Source: an uncultured Clostridia bacterium (GTDB lineage: Bacteria > Bacillota_A > Clostridia > TANB77 > CAG-508). Taken from it: a stretch of DNA of 17,551 bases. The DNA lies in NCBI GenBank assembly GCA_947588915.1, contig CANPZA010000019.1, forward strand, positions 1-17,551. The letters are read 5' to 3'. This document shows positions 15,544-17,551 of this stretch, piece after piece. A model generated the notes under the pieces. That model did not search any database and was not told where the DNA came from. It saw nothing but the letters and a program-made list of their open reading frames with translations. Positions within the stretch are counted from its first letter, which is position 1, and the number at the start of each line of letters is the position of its first letter. The translations under genes were made by a program, and so were the position numbers.

Positions 15544-15852
15544 TTAATAACTTATAAAAATTGTATTTCCTTTATTTATCTTAATCCCTGCAATTGGAGT
15601 TTGTTCTTTAATTATTGTATTTTCTTTATCTACTGTTTCTTCATTTTCTTCTATATTTCCTTCAATACTTAATTCTAATCCTGTTCCTTTCAATATTTTT
15701 TCCGCTTCTTTTATAGATAATCCAATTATATTTGGTACACTCACTTCTTCTACCACTTCTATTTCTTCTTGATTTCCTTGACTCACTTCTAAATAAGGGA
15801 GAATTTCACTAAATATTTGACCTCCTACTGGTGCAGCAACTCCTCCTCCTTG
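15544..15852 (-). pseudogene. spoVD: 3' end of spoVD/PBP2: transpeptidase tail plus PASTA domain, 5' part missing
   Basis: SpoVD/FtsI-type penicillin-binding proteins cross-link peptidoglycan at septum or spore cortex. The frame reads QGGGVAAPVGGQIFSEILPY then LEVSQGNQEE, the diagnostic end of the transpeptidase domain. A single PASTA domain follows (SVPNIIGLSIKEAEKIL ... ITIFISY-like end, NTIFISY), then the stop. Homologues carry several hundred residues before this point. Here the match stops abruptly at the Gln codon (15850-15852): the next upstream codons do not fit, and a TAA stands at 15874-15876. There is no proper start; the GTG at the head of the 80-codon sub-frame lies mid-domain. 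The recombinase gene ends 58 bp upstream on the same strand. This is the expected picture if an element inserted inside the gene, the 5' part lying beyond the window. Confidence 0.8.
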
Positions 15853-15909
15853 GGTGATTATAACAACACAATATTACTTAGTGAATTATGTTAAAACTCC
15901 ATTGTCCTT
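15853..15909. other. Candidate attachment junction of the recombinase element
   Basis: 57 bases between the recombinase stop and the point where spoVD homology begins. One end of the element should lie here, most likely close to CAAGGAGGAGG on the minus strand (15842-15852), where the coding match ends. The crossover bases cannot be fixed without the other end or an uninterrupted homologue. Confidence 0.4.
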
Positions 15910-17551
15910 TTATAAATTTACTACTTTCATATTTAATGCATTTTTATTGTTTTCTATATACTCTAAACATCTTTTGAATTCATCTTCAAATTTAAATTTT
16001 ATTGTTATATTTCCATTTTCTTGGACATAAATGTAATCTACTAATTCCATCATTATATCCCTTGACAATTCTGTAATTCCTTTTTTCTTTCTAAATTTTT
16101 CTATCCATTCATTATTTGTGGTATTCTGAATTTTATATTTTTGCTTTTCTATTTCTAAACTTTCAATATTCTGATTTAATCTTTCTACATCATTTTCATA
16201 TTTTTGTTTATACTCTATATACTCATCTCTTGTTATATCTTCATTCTTCCAATCTTCGTAAAGTGTTCTTTTAAAATTTAAAATTTTCGAAAGTTCAATT
16301 CGCTTTATTTTTATCATATTTTCTATATTTTCATTTTTTAAATTTTGAAAACTACTTTGCTTTATCTGTTTTATCATCTCTTCTGTATTAGTTAATAAAT
16401 CAATATGTAAATTAATTGCTTGAGTCACAGCTTTTTCTAATATTTCTTCTTTTATAGTATGTTTTGTACATAGCTTATTAGACTTTTTTCTATATGTACT
16501 ACAAATATAATATTCATATTTCCTTCCATTCTTATTGGTACTACTTTTTTTATTCATTGCTCTTTCACAATCAGCACATTTTAAGAATCCTGCCCACATT
16601 GATAATTCTTTTGTTCTTTGAGATACTTTTGTATCTTTTTTGCTTAATTCCTGTGCTTTTTCAAAAGTCTCTTTATCTATAATTGGCTCATGTGTGCCTT
16701 CTACTCTAATCCATTCTTCTTTAGGGACATTTTCTATTTTATGTATTTTATAGCTTTTTGCTCTCCTCTTTCCTTGAACAGTAGTGCCGGCAATACACTT
16801 CATTCTTTAGAATATTTCTGATTGTGGATGGTGTCCAAGTATATGTATTGTCTTTAATTCCATAATTATTATAATTTTGTCCTAATTCTAATTTTTTATG
16901 TCCTGTAGGATTTAAAACACCTAAGTCATTTAATCTGTGACAAATTGCTATTTTGCCTAATCCTTCATTTACATGCCAATCAAATATTTTTTTAACAATA
17001 TCTGCTGCAACTTCATCTATAACTAATTTGTGCTTATCTTTTGGATCTTTGATATAACCATAAGAAGGAAATGCCCCTATAAATTCTCCCTTTTTCTTTT
17101 TCCCATTCAAAGATGTCCTTATCTTTGTTGATGTATCTCGTGCATATTCATCATTAATCAAATTTTTGAATGGTACTAAAATTGTATTTGTACTTGTTGG
17201 ATTTTTATAACTATCTACAAAATCATTAATGGCAATAAATCTTATATTAAATAATGGGAAAACCTGTTCAATATAATTTCCTACTTCTATATAGTTTCTT
17301 CCAAGTCTTGATAAATCTTTTACAATTACGCAATTAATATTTCCTTTTTTCATATCTTCTAGTAATCTTTGAAATGATGGTCTATTAAAATCTGTTCCTG
17401 TAAATCCATCATCTATATAAGTATCATAAGCTATTAAATCATCATGTTCTTCTATAAATTCATTTAATAATGTTCTTTGGCTAGTTACACTATTACTCTC
17501 TTGCTTGTCTGTACCATTATCTGCATCTTCTTGTGAAAGCCTTATATATAA
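15910..17551 (-). CDS. Large serine recombinase, frameshifted; N-terminus beyond the window edge
   Basis: Site-specific recombinase using an active-site serine to integrate and excise DNA. The frame is open at the window edge, beginning LYIRLSQEDADNGTDKQ, where the Ser of RLS should be the nucleophile; only a few N-terminal residues are missing. The resolvase domain continues with DDGFTGTDFNRPSFQRLL and VIVKDLSRLGRNYIEVG. Then come the recombinase domain (AFPSYGYIKDP, TPSTIRNILKNEVY, WIRVEGTHEPIID), a zinc ribbon (CADC ... YYICS ... C) and a long coiled-coil-like Lys/Glu-rich tail, as in TndX-like enzymes. One extra base in GCCGGC near 16788 shifts the frame: KNEVYC should continue GTTVQGKRRAKSYK. 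About 546 codons are visible. As written, the protein would stop at 16748 and lose its DNA-binding part. Same strand as spoVD. Confidence 0.9.

Larger units (their letters stand above)
15853..17551 (-). mobile_element. One end of an integrated element carrying a large serine recombinase
   Basis: The recombinase gene ends next to the broken end of a chromosomal gene, which is the usual geometry of serine-integrase elements (integrase beside one attachment site). Only about 1.7 kb is visible and the cargo is outside the window, so its size and type (prophage, conjugative element or sporulation-type intervening element) are unknown. Confidence 0.6.

Noticed and set aside
15544..15786. The 80-codon frame as an independent small PASTA protein
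   Set aside because: Its apparent start is a GTG inside sequence that continues upstream in frame as the transpeptidase end of a SpoVD-type protein, and it has no ribosome site of its own.
15910..16803. A separate 297-residue zinc-ribbon recombinase gene
   Set aside because: It and the upstream frame (16748-17353) are consecutive halves of one serine recombinase joined by a one-base shift at about 16788; its ATG is an artefact of the shift.
1..17551. CRISPR array, tRNA or rRNA genes
   Set aside because: No regularly spaced direct repeats, cloverleaf or rRNA-like sequence was seen in reading the window.

Overview
The window is AT-rich, with nearly all genes on the minus strand. It looks like a low-GC Bacillota chromosome, most likely an uncultured anaerobic Clostridia lineage. 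Reasons: strong AGGAGG-type ribosome sites, a mur/spo-type division cluster, separate pyrB and pyrI, an LPXTG wall anchor, cohesin and dockerin domains, and a SpoVD-type penicillin-binding protein tail. MurE carries the DNPR motif, which points to meso-diaminopimelate peptidoglycan.

Layout, read in the direction of transcription (high to low coordinates). (1) 15.86-17.55 kb: a large serine recombinase, cut by the window edge and carrying one frameshift. It ends about 50 bp before the orphan 3' end of a spoVD/PBP2 gene (15544-15852). The recombinase element therefore appears to sit inside that gene. (2) 12.8-15.4 kb: an AAA/DUF4143 ATPase with its own near-consensus promoter, a possible tiny CxxC ORF, a CYTH phosphatase-like protein and an ASCH-MazG fusion. 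(3) 7.1-12.6 kb: a two-gene surface operon. It encodes a 1530-residue protein (NPCBM, transglutaminase-like domain, discoidin, Ig-like repeats, dockerin) and an LPQTG-anchored single-cohesin protein, which together look like a minimal cellulosome-like complex. (4) 5.7-6.6 kb: gene debris, with a Phd/YefM-ParE toxin-antitoxin pair frameshifted in both genes and the C-terminal scrap of a BspA-type leucine-rich-repeat protein. (5) 5.17-5.63 kb: the only convincing plus-strand gene, a Cu/Zn superoxide dismutase family protein divergent from pyrBI. (6) 3.7-5.1 kb: pyrB-pyrI with promoter and terminator. (7) 1-3.6 kb: murE-mraY-ftsW/spoVE, the ftsW copy having one inserted base.

The usual Clostridia order is spoVD-murE-(murF)-mraY-(murD)-spoVE. 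Here that order and orientation survive, but about 12 kb of unrelated genes separates the spoVD tail from murE, and murF and murD are absent between the remaining genes. Four separate single-base indels (ftsW, antitoxin, toxin, recombinase) mean either uncorrected sequence errors or real decay. All intact-protein statements should be read with that in mind.
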